Below, piece after piece: positions 1 through 10,800 of a stretch of DNA of 64,000 bases. Made by a program: the position numbers and the translations under genes. The first letter of the stretch is position 1; every line of letters begins with the position of its first letter. The stretch comes from Salminus brasiliensis. Its lineage: Eukaryota; Chordata; Actinopteri; Characiformes; Bryconidae. Under the pieces are notes generated by a model that saw only the letters and a program-made list of their open reading frames with translations, was not told the DNA's origin and searched no databases. The stretch spans positions 28,206,915 to 28,270,914 of the forward strand of contig NC_132902.1 of the NCBI RefSeq assembly GCF_030463535.1, given 5' to 3'.

Positions 1-599
1 TGTGGTCAGAGGGACACTGAAACATTAAATATGAGAACACTGGTTTTAATCATATCTATAATATAGTGAGGAGGAGCATTCAGGGGTCAAAACCAGCAGC
101 TTCATCACTTTAATGATCAGACTGATCGGTCAGTGAAACACTTAATTTAGCGTGCCTAATAATATGACTAGTTAACATTATTAATATTGTTATTAACAAT
201 AATGTTAGTTATAATATTAATGGGGCATGTTCCTGAGTAAATTGCCTGTTTAAATCATTTTAATGTGCAGTTTATAAAGTACTTTATTAATAATGTGTAA
301 TGTGTAATGTGTAATATGTATTGAGTATTGTATAAATAGTTGGTACAAATTGGTAAATGGTGGTACGCTGTGTTTGTTTGGGGGTCCTACATATATTATT
401 ACCTCATTGCTCATCTTGCCATTTATGTCGTCTAGACAATGACGAGGAATTCTGTATTACCACTAATATTACTAAACATTTTAAATAAATATGAAATCAC
501 TTATTTTTATTTGTTAATTAGCTGATTATCTGGACCTGGTGTGTTGGGAGCTGAGTAAACACTAAAATGTGTGGGGCAGGGGGTCCTCCAGGACCAGGG

Positions 600-720
600 T
601 GAGGAACCCCTTGGTTAGATCTCTGGGTTATTAACCACAGGGCTGTGACTAAGCTGCCACTGTTGGGTCCTTGAGCAAGGCCATTAACCTCTCTGGTCCA
701 GGGGGCGCTGTAGCATGGCT
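600..720 (+). repeat. degenerate tRNA-derived SINE fragment
   Basis: The stretch with 'gctgccactgttgggtcc' followed by 'ttgagcaaggcc' matches the body of the better preserved SINE at 45352-45640. The tRNA-like head is eroded here. Family membership is inferred from this within-window match. Confidence 0.55.
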
Positions 721-769
721 GACCCTTCTCTAAGCGAGAAAACTGTAAACTTTCAGCTCAAACAAGGAG

Positions 770-955
770 AAGACTGATCAGAGATGCAGCCAAGAGGACC
801 ATGATCACTCTGGATGAACTGCAGATCTACAGCTGAGGTGGGAGACTCTGTCCACAGGACAACAACCAGTCGTACACTGCACAAATCTGGCCTTTATGCA
901 AGAGTGGCAAGAAGAAAGCCATTTCTCAAAGATATCCATAAAAAGTCTCGGTCTT
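770..955 (+). mobile_element. Tc1-like transposase relic
   Basis: One forward frame reads STAEVGDSVHRTTTSRTL then HKSGLYARVARRKPFLKD, which resembles the helix-turn-helix part of fish Tc1-like transposases. The frame is broken upstream and no DDE catalytic part follows, so this is an inactive fragment. It lies roughly 150 bp upstream of the cklf start codon, inside the likely proximal promoter. Confidence 0.75.
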
Positions 956-1048
956 CATCTTTTAACTGTGTTTAGAGAAGCTTTGGTTTTAGAATTGCAC
1001 ACCGAGTGGGTTTCCTGGGGCTAAGAGGAACTTTCAGTCAGGAAGTGC

Positions 1049-1051
<3 letters not shown>

Positions 1052-1103
<52 letters not shown>
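1052..1103 (+). repeat. (TG)n microsatellite abutting the cklf start codon
   Basis: An almost pure TG dinucleotide run of about 52 bases ends nine bases before the cklf ATG. It is probably in the 5' UTR or core promoter. Alternating purine-pyrimidine runs of this kind can adopt Z-DNA and vary in length between individuals. Confidence 0.9.
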
Positions 1104-1104
<1 letters not shown>

Positions 1105-1111
1105 AGAGATA

Positions 1112-1480
1112 ATGGCAGACAAGCAATCCACCCGGGCCGTGGAGGTCGATCTGGCCTTCCTGAAGTCCAAAAGAGGTTTGCTGAAGATAGCAGAACTGGT
1201 AAGAAAACTGTTGTTATTTTACAGGGTTTTGTTTTCCGGCCCAGACGAGGAGAGAGCTCGGATCAGCGCAGCGCAGCACCCAGACTGTGTTACACCAGCC
1301 GGACAAATGAGCAGAACTGGAGATCCCTGCTCTCTGAAGAGATGTTCAAACGGATCAGTGAGGAGAACTGACCTGTGTCCACAGATCAGCTCATGAAGAT
1401 CTCCCTGTGTAACAATATTTACTTCTGATCTTAAAGAGGCGGAAACTGAAGTTTAATTAGGGTTTATATATTTATTTATT

Positions 1481-1513
<33 letters not shown>

Positions 1514-2380
1514 ATTTATTTGATTATTTTTAAATGGAGCTGTTCTACAGTGGAGGTTCTAGATAAGCTCCTCCAGTTAGAGCTGGAGTTCTACAGTGGA
1601 GGTTCTAGATAAGCTCCCCCAGTCAGAGCTGTGGTTCTACAGTGGAGGTGAAGGGAAGCAGACGTCTGAAGCTCTAATAAAAGCTCCTCACAGAAAGTTC
1701 TTCACCTAATGGTGATGAAGACGCTGCCTGATGCCTGAGACACTGTTCTACCAGAGTTCTGAGAAGAGTTCGGCTCTAGAACCTGCTTTTAGAACCAGAT
1801 CATTAAAATGGTGGAGGGATACATGCTGCAGGGTGTAGTGCGGCTACAGAAAGTAGTCCCTAAAGAGAACTGCATTAGTTCAGATTCTCTATTCACTATT
1901 TTACCTTCATCATCATCATCATCTTCATTCCATATAAAACTCAGAAGACTCGAGAAGCTGCACTGGTGGGTTTGGATAGGAGATCAATTATGGGCTGTAT
2001 CTGTGTTCTGTGTATCTGTAGTCATGGCGACTGATGTCTGTTTCCATTCACCTCCACTGGTACAGAAATGTACAATTTACAAAAATACTAATTACTAATA
2101 GTGAACAGTGTTAATGAGCTCCTGCTGGCTGAACTAAGAGCACATGTGAACGCTCCTGTTTCTCTGCAGGTCTGAACTGAAAACCTCTTCTTCTCTCCAT
2201 TTCCTGATCAGGTGGTGCTTTTTGTGGCGTTTGTGTGTTTTGCGGTGGCTTCCAGGCCACCATACATCGCAGCCACAGGGGTGGAGTTCCTCGTCACCCT
2301 TGCTCTATTTCTGCTCTACCTGCTGAAGCTCCACAAAACCTTCTCTTTCTTCTTTTGGCCACTCATCGTATGTTAAACAT

Positions 2381-2426
<46 letters not shown>

Positions 2427-2840
2427 GCTGTACACATGTATTATGGTTTAAACGGTTTAAACCTGGTTATCTGTGTCAGTAAGTGAGTTAGTATTAACAC
2501 TGAATACCCACGTAAAAACTCATATAATTAAAATATATAGTAATATACTCTGTTCATATTTTTCACATTAAAACAGTGGTGTTCACTCTTATAAACATGA
2601 ATACAGATAAGCTAAAACACTGTAACGAAGTGTGCATGGAATTACAAACACTGTGTAATAATCAAGGGTTAATCTAGGAGAGGTTTAAAGGGGAATTTTA
2701 AAAAGTACATTTTCTTTAGGGACTGTTTTGTATATTCAGCTTAGACCTAAACCATGACAACAACACAGATACAGCCCATAACTGATCTCCTATCCAAACC
2801 CACCAGTGCAGCTACACGAGTCTTCTGAGTTTTATATGGA

Positions 2841-2872
<32 letters not shown>

Positions 2873-4407
2873 GGTAAAATAGTGAATAGAGAATCTGAAC
2901 TAATGCAGTTCTCTTTAGGGACTACTTTCTGTAGCCGCACTACACCCTGCAGCATGTATCCCTCCACCATTTTAATGATCTGGTTCTAAAAGCAGGTTCT
3001 AGAGCCGAACTCTTCTCAGAACTCTGGTAGAACCGTGTCTCAGGCATCAGGCAGCGTCTTCATCACCATTAGGTGAAGAACTTTCTGTGAGGAGCTTTTA
3101 GTAGAGCTTCAGACGTCTGCTTCCTTTCACCTTCACTGTAGAACTCCAGCTCTGACTGGGGGAGCTTATCTAGAACCTCCACTGTAGAACAGCTCTGACT
3201 GGGGGAGGTTATCTAGAACCTCCACTGTAGAACAGCTCTGACTGGGGGAGTTTATCTAGAACCGAGCGTTTCACACCAAACCCCTCAAATCCCCCAAACC
3301 TCCACTCTGACTGAGTGTTTAAGTCTGAGCTGGTTAATTCAGTGTAAATTTTACTATTAATAAAATTACTCTTAATATTAATTACTATTGTGTTCATGTT
3401 TATTTGCATGTATTCTAATGTAGTATAAATAAAAGCTTACTGTCCAAATACAAACGGCCTTAACTAAGGCTCTGGCACTGCTGCAGGGTTGTGTTTGAGG
3501 TGGTGAACATTAGAATTATTCATTAATATAGCTTTTTGTCTTCAGGATGTGTTCAACTCGTTCTTCGCTGCGGCCTTCATAGGTATAATCAGCATCATCG
3601 CTATGGCGACTCACACAGTGAAGGGGACTTTAGCCGGAGGGGTGAGTCAGCAACACATGTAAATGCCTGGGCTACAGGCTCTGTTAAATATGTGCCCGGA
3701 CTACTGTTCACTACCGCCTAGCTGCCTCTCGACCTACCCGTGCAGTCACTGGAGGATAAAGCTAGCTGCTAAATACTCTATATGACGACATTTTCCAGGC
3801 TAATTACACCTGGACAAGTATCTGGACAGCCCCATTAAGGTGCCCTAACAGCTTGAATATTAATCTCCATGTAAAAAATGAACTAATAGAATGAGGAGCA
3901 CTGGAGCAGTCGTCAGCACATGACCCTCGGGTCACAGTTCCTAAAGCCAGGCGTGGGCTCGGAGTGGGAGCTCCATCCGGGACCTTTGGGATGAGCTGGA
4001 CTAATCAGGACTAATCAGTACTAATCATCCAATCATCTCAGATGCTAACTATGCTACATAGTGCTAATAAAATGTGCTATGTCGAGCTACAAGGCCTCTC
4101 CATCATAAAAGACCTTTTTTACTTAGTTTTGACTTTTACTAGTAACTTTCTCTCTGGACCTTTAATGCAGTGCAGGTATTTATGTATTAGCTGAAGCCTG
4201 ATGCTGTCAGTGAGCCCCATGATAAATTGCTCAGGCTAAGCTAGAGCAGGGTGTGACGGGGTTGGTGGGGAGTGTGTGTACTCACAGCTGTAGGCCTTTG
4301 TTTTTGTGCAGATTATGAGTTTGGTGGCTGTGGTGTTGTGGTGTGTGGATGGATATTACCTCTTCAAGAAAATCACCTTCAATCAGCAGAGAGCAGCAGC
4401 GTCCTGA
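1112..4407 (+). CDS. cklf: Chemokine-like factor (CKLF), MARVEL-domain membrane protein
   Basis: Four coding exons: 1112-1198, 2212-2367, 3546-3641 and 4312-4407 (TGA at 4405). Every junction is GT-AG and in frame, giving 144 residues against about 152 in human CKLF. The start is the first ATG of MADKQSTRAVEVDLAFLKSK. Four hydrophobic segments fit a MARVEL fold: about residues 30-43, 52-69, 84-102 and 114-131. Family-like signatures are the exon 2 end (FFFWPLI, compare human LFWPLL), the start of exon 3 with DVFNSF, and the last helix with DGYYLFKKITFN. CKLF-family proteins are small membrane or secreted proteins; human CKLF acts as a chemoattractant, reported through CCR4. The position next to cmtm3, cmtm4 and dync1li2 supports CKLF over other CMTMs. 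The alternative name would be a fish CMTM1/2-like gene. Exon 2 is bracketed by two long inverted repeats. Confidence 0.85.
1535..2031 (+). repeat. Left arm of a ~0.5-kb inverted repeat around cklf exon 2
   Basis: This intron 1 segment is the imperfect reverse complement of 2750-3262. Matching landmarks include a TCTAGATAAGCTCC motif, an ATGGTGGAGGGATACATG stretch, a TCATCATCATC run and GGGCTGTATCTGTGTTC. The start holds two or three short tandem copies of 'ctacagtggaggttctag'. A third, shorter family member lies at 10060-10410. It is a dispersed repeat of unknown class; no transposase or terminal repeat was seen. Confidence 0.85.
2381..2424 (+). repeat. (CA)n microsatellite in cklf intron 2
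   Basis: A CA dinucleotide run begins about 13 bases after the exon 2 donor (GTATGT). CA-rich RNA just downstream of a donor is a known hnRNP L binding context. Confidence 0.9.
2750..3262 (-). repeat. Right arm of the inverted repeat around cklf exon 2
   Basis: Reverse-complement partner of 1535-2031, located in intron 2. A GATGATGATGATG run here matches the TCATCATC run of the left arm. The terminal part holds three tandem copies of 'gtagaacagctctgactg', the complement of the left-arm start. The arms are not identical (indels and substitutions), so the repeat is old or the arms inserted independently. Confidence 0.85.
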
Positions 4408-5364
4408 GAAGCTACAGGAGCTCGTCTGACCTTCAGTGACCGGTTGAGTTAGGGTCACCGCCCGTCCCGTACAGAATCGTCCTTTATTTGGTTCTCAGAT
4501 GTTGCGTCCCGTACTGATCCAATTTTATTCTGTATTTCTATTCATGTATATATTGTATATATTCATGCACAGACGTGAGGGGGAAGAGGCACATCCTTGG
4601 CTGGACAGCGTCAGTGAAGATGATTACAAGGCAAATTGTAAAATGGGCAAATGTTATTTTAGTAGACTGTTGTGGTTTGATTGATTGTTTAGGATGTTGA
4701 GTTTTTAAAGTGGAATGAATGATCATTTATTTAATATTCAGTAGTATTAGCCAATATAAATATTATATACGGCCATTTAAAGAACAATCATACTAATGGG
4801 ATAATGGTTAATAAATAAATAAATACATTAGTTAAGAGAAAACATTTATTCTTTAATATGTAAATATATTTTATTTAAATGTTAAAGGTCAGGGCCCTGA
4901 GGAGCCGTGGTGGTCAGGGCCCAGGGGAGCCATGGTGAACGTCCCTTATTTTCATTTCTGAAAGTTGGTGACCCTAGTTTTAGTTCAAAAAGAAAGTCTG
5001 GCCAAATTCAGTTCCTTCTATTAATCCAAGTGTCGCCGCCATGTCTGAACCTCTTTAGTTTCATTACATTTAATTTTATTTAATTAACAAGTAATGAGAG
5101 CTTAGATTAAACAATTATCATGGAGCCCGTTATCAACGGCCTGTCTACACCATCACACACTCTCCTCAAACCGTGTGGAGGTGTTCAGTGACCTCTAATA
5201 GACTTGATTATGTGGTTTCTGACACTGTATGACTGTCTGTTATCTAGAACATGAACCTAAGTACAAACCCAGTTCCGGCTGCTTCTGTTTTCAGCTTTAG
5301 TCCAAGTGTGTAGAGAACAGTGTAACAGTGGTGTGGCAGCCATTAATGTTACTGTAGCTTCTAC
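4408..5364 (+). other. Probable cklf 3' UTR and downstream DNA
   Basis: Non-coding AT-rich DNA after the cklf stop codon. Overlapping AATAAA hexamers occur in 'aataaataaataaatac' at about 4811-4826 and could end the transcript; another AATAAA lies near 5367. Nothing else was recognised. Confidence 0.45.
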
Positions 5365-5645
5365 ATAATAAAGGTGCAAGGTGTTTGCGTCATTGGTACT
5401 AAACACTCACACACTGGTGTACTTTGGACAGTGAGCTCACACACACCCGAAGCAGTGGGCAGCCAACTCCAGCGCCCAGGAAGGGGCCTCCAGCAGTTGG
5501 GGGTTAGGTGCCTTGCTCACGGGCACTTCAGCCATGGATTGAGGGAGGTGACAGCCTTCACTCCCCCCACCCCCAGTTCTTACCTGCCGGTAAGATTCGA
5601 ACCGGTGACCTGCCGGTCTCAAGCCCACGTCTCTAACCAAGATTT
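5365..5645 (-). mobile_element. tRNA-derived SINE (minus orientation)
   Basis: On the minus strand it begins TTGGTTAGAGACGTGGG (box A-like) and continues to GGTTCGAATC, a clear box B. The body contains 'gtgagcaaggcacctaac' and 'gctggagttggctgccc', shared with the SINEs at 38205-38362 and 45352-45640. Internal tRNA promoter boxes plus a shared non-tRNA body mark a SINE and not a functional tRNA. Confidence 0.8.
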
Positions 5646-5769
5646 GGTGTAAGATTCTAAGACTTGTTAGCTAGATTCGCCTCGTACTTCCAGTGCTAAA
5701 GCTAAAGCTAAAGACCCAGGCTGGGGAATTGTTCTTGGCCAAATCATCACATTAAAGTGATTACAGTTG

Positions 5770-5960
5770 CATACACCCATCAGCCATAACATTAATACCA
5801 CATGCCTAATACTGAGTATGCCCCTATTGTCGAGGCATGGTCTCCACATAGACCTCTGAAGGTGTCCTGTAGTGTCTGGAACACCGAGACGTTTGGATCA
5901 GGCGCTTTAGGTCCTGAGGTTGTGAGCTGAGAACATCGGACACCCGTGACCCCGTCACCG
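5770..5960 (+). mobile_element. Tc1-like terminal fragment
   Basis: It begins with 'atcagccataacattaa', a terminal repeat motif also present at about 14971 and (with one change) at 38510. Only one end is present, so this is a truncated relic. The interior was not recognised as coding. Confidence 0.6.
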
Positions 5961-6570
5961 GTTTATATCAGGTCATGTAAACAGGTCTGATCTGCAGTTT
6001 TTATGCTGTAATATTTTGTGCTTGTTTAAACCAGGATCAGCGATCAGCGAGACCTTGCAGGATTAGTGGTGACTTCATTTGAATATCATTTATGATAAGC
6101 CTGTGATTTCTACAGCACTGTATAATTCATCTTTAACAATGTATACTATTGTTTTTACTGTAATATTCCTGTTTGTTATACCAATCTGTTAATATCCCAT
6201 ATCACGGAAATTACACTCACTTTATTTTACTTCATTAATCAATTTGTAAAGTTTCAAAACAGCTGAAACGACGTATTTCAGATCTGAATGATGATATGAA
6301 TGAGGCACAAAACAAGGCAGCCAATGAGAACAGAGCTTATTTACATGCATATATTAAAATAACAAACTCACCTAACTGAAAAACAGAAAGTATGGGAAAT
6401 GGTTACGTAAAAAGATGATTTGACTGTTTTTGACATCTTAAACCTCCATCGCATGAGAAAAAAATTTAAATATAAGACAAATGTGGCCTTTTACTTTCTT
6501 TTTCTGGTACAAATGTGTAAACCTGAATTTCGCCACCAGATTAATGACTATATCTAAAAATATAATATAT
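5961..6570. other. Intergenic AT-rich DNA, nothing recognised
   Basis: No exon, RNA gene or clear repeat was seen between the Tc1 fragment and the LINE relic. Confidence 0.4.
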
Positions 6571-6800
6571 CTATAAAGGGTGTGGCATTGAACTGGTTTG
6601 TGATAGAACGTTTTCAGTCAATATAGTCAACCAGTTCTCTTCCACAACAGTTCTGAGTTTGGATTCCCCAGGGGTCAGTTTTAGGGCCTTACTTATTTTC
6701 TCCATACCTTTTTTCGCATTGGGATTATTCGCAGATATGACGTGGCCTTTCACTACTATGTTGGTGATGAGTTACAGCTGCACTTTTCTTTTGTAATGTG
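6571..6800 (+). pseudogene. LINE reverse-transcriptase relic
   Basis: The forward strand reads PQGSVLGPYLFSPYLF after a frame break, which matches the PQGSVLGPLLF signature of non-LTR retrotransposon reverse transcriptases. About 30 codons later, in another frame, YYVGDELQLH replaces the usual YADDTQLY catalytic box. The catalytic aspartates are not intact and several frameshifts are present. The pattern is closest to L2/Rex-type fish LINEs. The tail may extend to about 7250, where 'gctatataaat' resembles a LINE 3' end. Confidence 0.75.
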
Positions 6801-7431
6801 AAATGAATAGATGTAAAAACGTGGATGCTTAGTAACCTCTAAGCAACTAAATGACAGTAATAGATCTTTAATGTATAAATGGAATAACAGGGGGCCTAGC
6901 ATTGAACCCTGAGGAACTCCAATGGCAGATCCTTTAGATAACGCTACGCAGATAAGTCATTTTATTTTATTTGATCTAGTATTTGAATTCATGAAAAGTT
7001 TATATTGTGCTAATTTGGAGAGAGGCGTTTGATGATGGATACTGTTGGACATCAGGGGAGCATCACCGGTGGCCTGGTTCTGAGACCTTAATTATCAGGC
7101 CTATAGAAGCAGCGTAGACTTATTTTTATTGTTGTGCTGTTTGTAGAACACATTATGTATTCTTGTACATTTTATGGGCTTATATAAAATTATATATTAT
7201 TTTCTGTTAATTATTTTACTTTTTCATCACTGCTATAAGTGCTATATAAATCAAACACATTGGAAATGTTACTATGGTTACCAGATAATGAATAATAGAA
7301 GGAGGGTAGATGGATGTATGGATGGAGAGCTTTGGTATCTTCTGTTTTGAGCAGAAATACAGATGTTAGCCATAGTAGTGCTGTGTTTCCGTCCTCTCTG
7401 TGAGTTTCCGTTTCTAGTGCTGCACATCAGC
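6801..7431. other. Intergenic DNA, possible LINE tail
   Basis: Contains 'agcattgaaccctgagg', which resembles a common fish repeat, and the possible LINE tail near 7180-7250. No gene was recognised. Confidence 0.4.
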
Positions 7432-7820
7432 TCACACACACACACACACACTCATATACACACACTCACACACACACACACTCATATACACACACTCACA
7501 CACTCATATACACACACTCATATACACACACTCACACACACAGACACTCATATACACACACTCACACACACACTCATATACACACACTCATATACACACA
7601 CACACACACACACTCATATACACAAACACACTCATACACACACTCATATACACACTCACACACACACACTCATATACACACACTCACACACACACTCATA
7701 CACACACTCATACACACACCCATACACACACACTCATATACACACACTCTCACACACACACACTCAGACAGACATTGCAACCAGAAGAGTGCTCACACAC
7801 ACACACACACACACACACAT
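7432..7820 (+). repeat. Compound CA / TCATATACACA microsatellite upstream of cmtm3
   Basis: About 390 bases of CA runs interspersed with 'ctcatatacacacac' variants. It ends about 65 bases before the cmtm3 start codon, so it probably lies in the promoter or 5' UTR. A 197-residue open frame through it is only translated repeat. Confidence 0.9.
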
Positions 7821-7886
7821 ACATGCAGTACTGACTCTAGCCGGACAGAGCACTGGTTTTAGGGTTGGGACGCTATTTTCGCTGCA

Positions 7887-10800
7887 ATGGGGGACATGGA
7901 GGATCCAGATCGACGAGGAGACCCCCCAAATCCATCTGTTTTTTCTCTACTGCTAAATAAAGACTTCATCTCCGCTAGGAAAGGACAGTTACTGCTCGGA
8001 GAAGTGGTGAGTTTGTGTTTTTAGCTTTAGCTTTACTCTGCCATTTTTCTACGAGGCTTAAGTTGCCTTCTTTTTCGAACTCTCCGTTCCACCTTAAATG
8101 GTGCAGCAGTTCCATTCTGGCGCCTGAGGCGCCAGAATGGAACTGCTGCACCATTTAAGGTGGAACGGAGAGTTCCCCCAGTTCAGTGCGTCAACATAGA
8201 GGAAAGTTTATCCTGCGGGTGTTAGGAGTGTCTAACCCCCCTAAAAAGGCGAATCAAGCTACTATCATATATTTTAACCTTCTTATCGTGTCTCAGAAAC
8301 CTCGTATCTTCCAAAACTGTGTCGTGAACGAGGGAAAGGAATGAATGAAGGAAGCGGAGTCATCTGCTTTCAATCTGGGTCACACTCCCACTCCTCTCCC
8401 TCTGCTGGGGTTCAGCCAGGAAACGCTGCTCTCCACGTAGTAGGAAAGTGGTCAGTTGTTGTGGAAAATGTAGGATTGTCAGGTCAAATCATCATAATTA
8501 TATATAATAAACTTTATAAATATATATACAGCAGTGATATCTGACTTCTAGGACTATCTGAACCCAGCCAGCATGTCCTATTTATACACAACAGAGCAGA
8601 TCAAAGCGTTTTTTGATGATATTATCAAAATTAATTATTGATTGAATTGTAAATAGCTTGTTAATGCATCACTTTTTGCATCACTTGTTATATTATTACC
8701 ATATAAACTATCTTATCTACTTTTATAGTATGAAGTATATGTAGAATTATATATACTTTACATATATATATATATATATAAATAATAAAATAAAAACATG
8801 AATATAAAACATACAGAATGAAATATATAGAAATAAAGGCACTATATAATTTTAGAATAAACATAAATAAGCATTAATGCAATAAAACAATTACACAATA
8901 TTAACATAAAATGTGTAAATGCACCATAATATTTGTACTCTTCACATTTTATTACTTTCTGATATATTAAATGACATAAATAAACAGAAGCTGTGTATTA
9001 AATGTGCAGAAATGTCTTGGTAGATATTTTATTTGTTTATGTACATTAAAAAATATTATGAATATTATGACCACCCTTGGTTTGGCCCATAATATCAGCT
9101 CTAGCATACAGGAGCACTGTGTAGTTCTGTAAGTCCAGGATCTCAGGACCCCACAGGACTGACCACCACAGAGCAGGTAGGTAGTATTTTTGGGTGGTGG
9201 GTCTACATTCTCAGCACTGCAGTGACGCTGACTGACGTGGTGGTGGTGGTGAGTGTGAGTTAGTGTGTGTTGGGCTGGTGGTACCAGTGGATCAGACACA
9301 GCAGTGCTGCTGGAGTCTGTCTGTCCCCTCACTGTCCACTCTCTGATAGACACTCCTACCTGGCTGGTCCTGGCTGTAGATGAAGGTAAAGTCAGAGACA
9401 GAAGCTCTGTATAGAGCAGAGTTAGTGTTGGTCATCCTCTAGTCCTTCATCAGTGCTTACAGGACGCAGCTGGCTTCACATTTCTGGTTGGTGGACTATT
9501 CTCAGTCCAGCAGCACTGCAGTCTGATCCACTCCTGAGCACTGAGGAACAGGCTGAAAGGAGGCTGACAAAGTGTACAGAGAGACAGATTATAGAAATTA
9601 TAGAACTACAGAGTGTTCATAATATTGTGATATGACTCTGTGGGTTGTGGTACACTATTATACTGTTATATACTGTATGCGTTGAGCTGGGAAGTAACAC
9701 AGGTCTTAGGGGTAGTGCTGAGTTGTGGTCTTGTGATCAGAGAATTGAGTGAGTTTCTCTCTGAGCTGCTGACTGGCTCTCACACAGGCCTATATTTAGC
9801 ATTTTAGCACATTTTACAGCATTTAAGACTTTAATGTCCAGATAAATACTAACTTCATATAATCCGAAACTCTTCTCAAATACAGGTTATCATGCACATC
9901 AAACTTAAATGATTAAATGCTCATTATAACACAGTCCAGAATTAACAGCTATACACTAATAAAGGAGAACTCCAACAATTACTCATAATTCATTGCTTAA
10001 CTCAGTCTGTGAGAAGAGTTTAGTCAGAGTCGGGGGTTCGGTGTGAATCTGAGCTTCACTGTAGAGAAACTGACCCACTCTGATCTCTGTACAGTGGAGG
10101 TGAATGGAACCAAGAGTTGGTTGCCATGACTACAACACAGCTACAGCCCATAATTTATCTCCTATCCAAACCCACCAGTGCAGCTACACGAGTCTTCTGA
10201 GTTTTATATGGAATGATGATGATGATGATGATGATGAAGGTAAAATAGTGGAGAAATGTCTGCTTCCCTTCACCTCCACTGTAGAACAGCTCTGACTGGG
10301 GGAGCTTATCTAGAACCTCCACTGTAGAACAGCTCTGACTGGGGGAGCTTATCTAGAGCCTCCACTGTAGAACAGCTCTGACTGGGGGAGCTTATCCACC
10401 TTCTAACGTTGTTTTCTCTGTCCAGGCCTCATCCTTCATCTGCTTTGTGTGTTTCTGTGCTTCGGCGGCGGTTGCTTTCGTCACGGCTCCTCTCGTCTTC
10501 TTCCTCAGTGCACTCTTCCTCTTCTTCGCTTACTCCACCAAATTCAACCAGCGATTCAAAGGCTTCCACTGGCCTCTCATGGTAAGATGACTGCGCTGAC
10601 CTTCTTTAAACATTTTATTAAAAGTGCTGAGTGTGATTTATATTTTTGTTTATTTATTTATGAATTAACAATTACATAAATAATAAAATTACTTATTTAA
10701 TTAAATAATAAATCATTATTATTAGCTACAGCTTAAAATATTATGACTGCAAATGTTTGTAATCACAGTTTTTCTTCTTCTTCAAGGACTTTTTGCGCTG

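Larger units (their letters stand above)
1..1111 (+). other. cklf upstream region
   Basis: AT-rich DNA upstream of the cklf start codon. No coding exon was recognised. It contains a SINE-like fragment (about 600-720), a Tc1 transposase relic (about 770-955) and a TG repeat (about 1052-1103). No convincing TATA box or CpG island was seen, so the transcription start cannot be placed. Confidence 0.5.

Noticed and set aside
1006-1396. Two open frames of 121 and 114 residues over cklf exon 1
   Set aside because: They read the TG repeat as CV repeats and run through the exon 1 donor; only 1112-1198 is supported.
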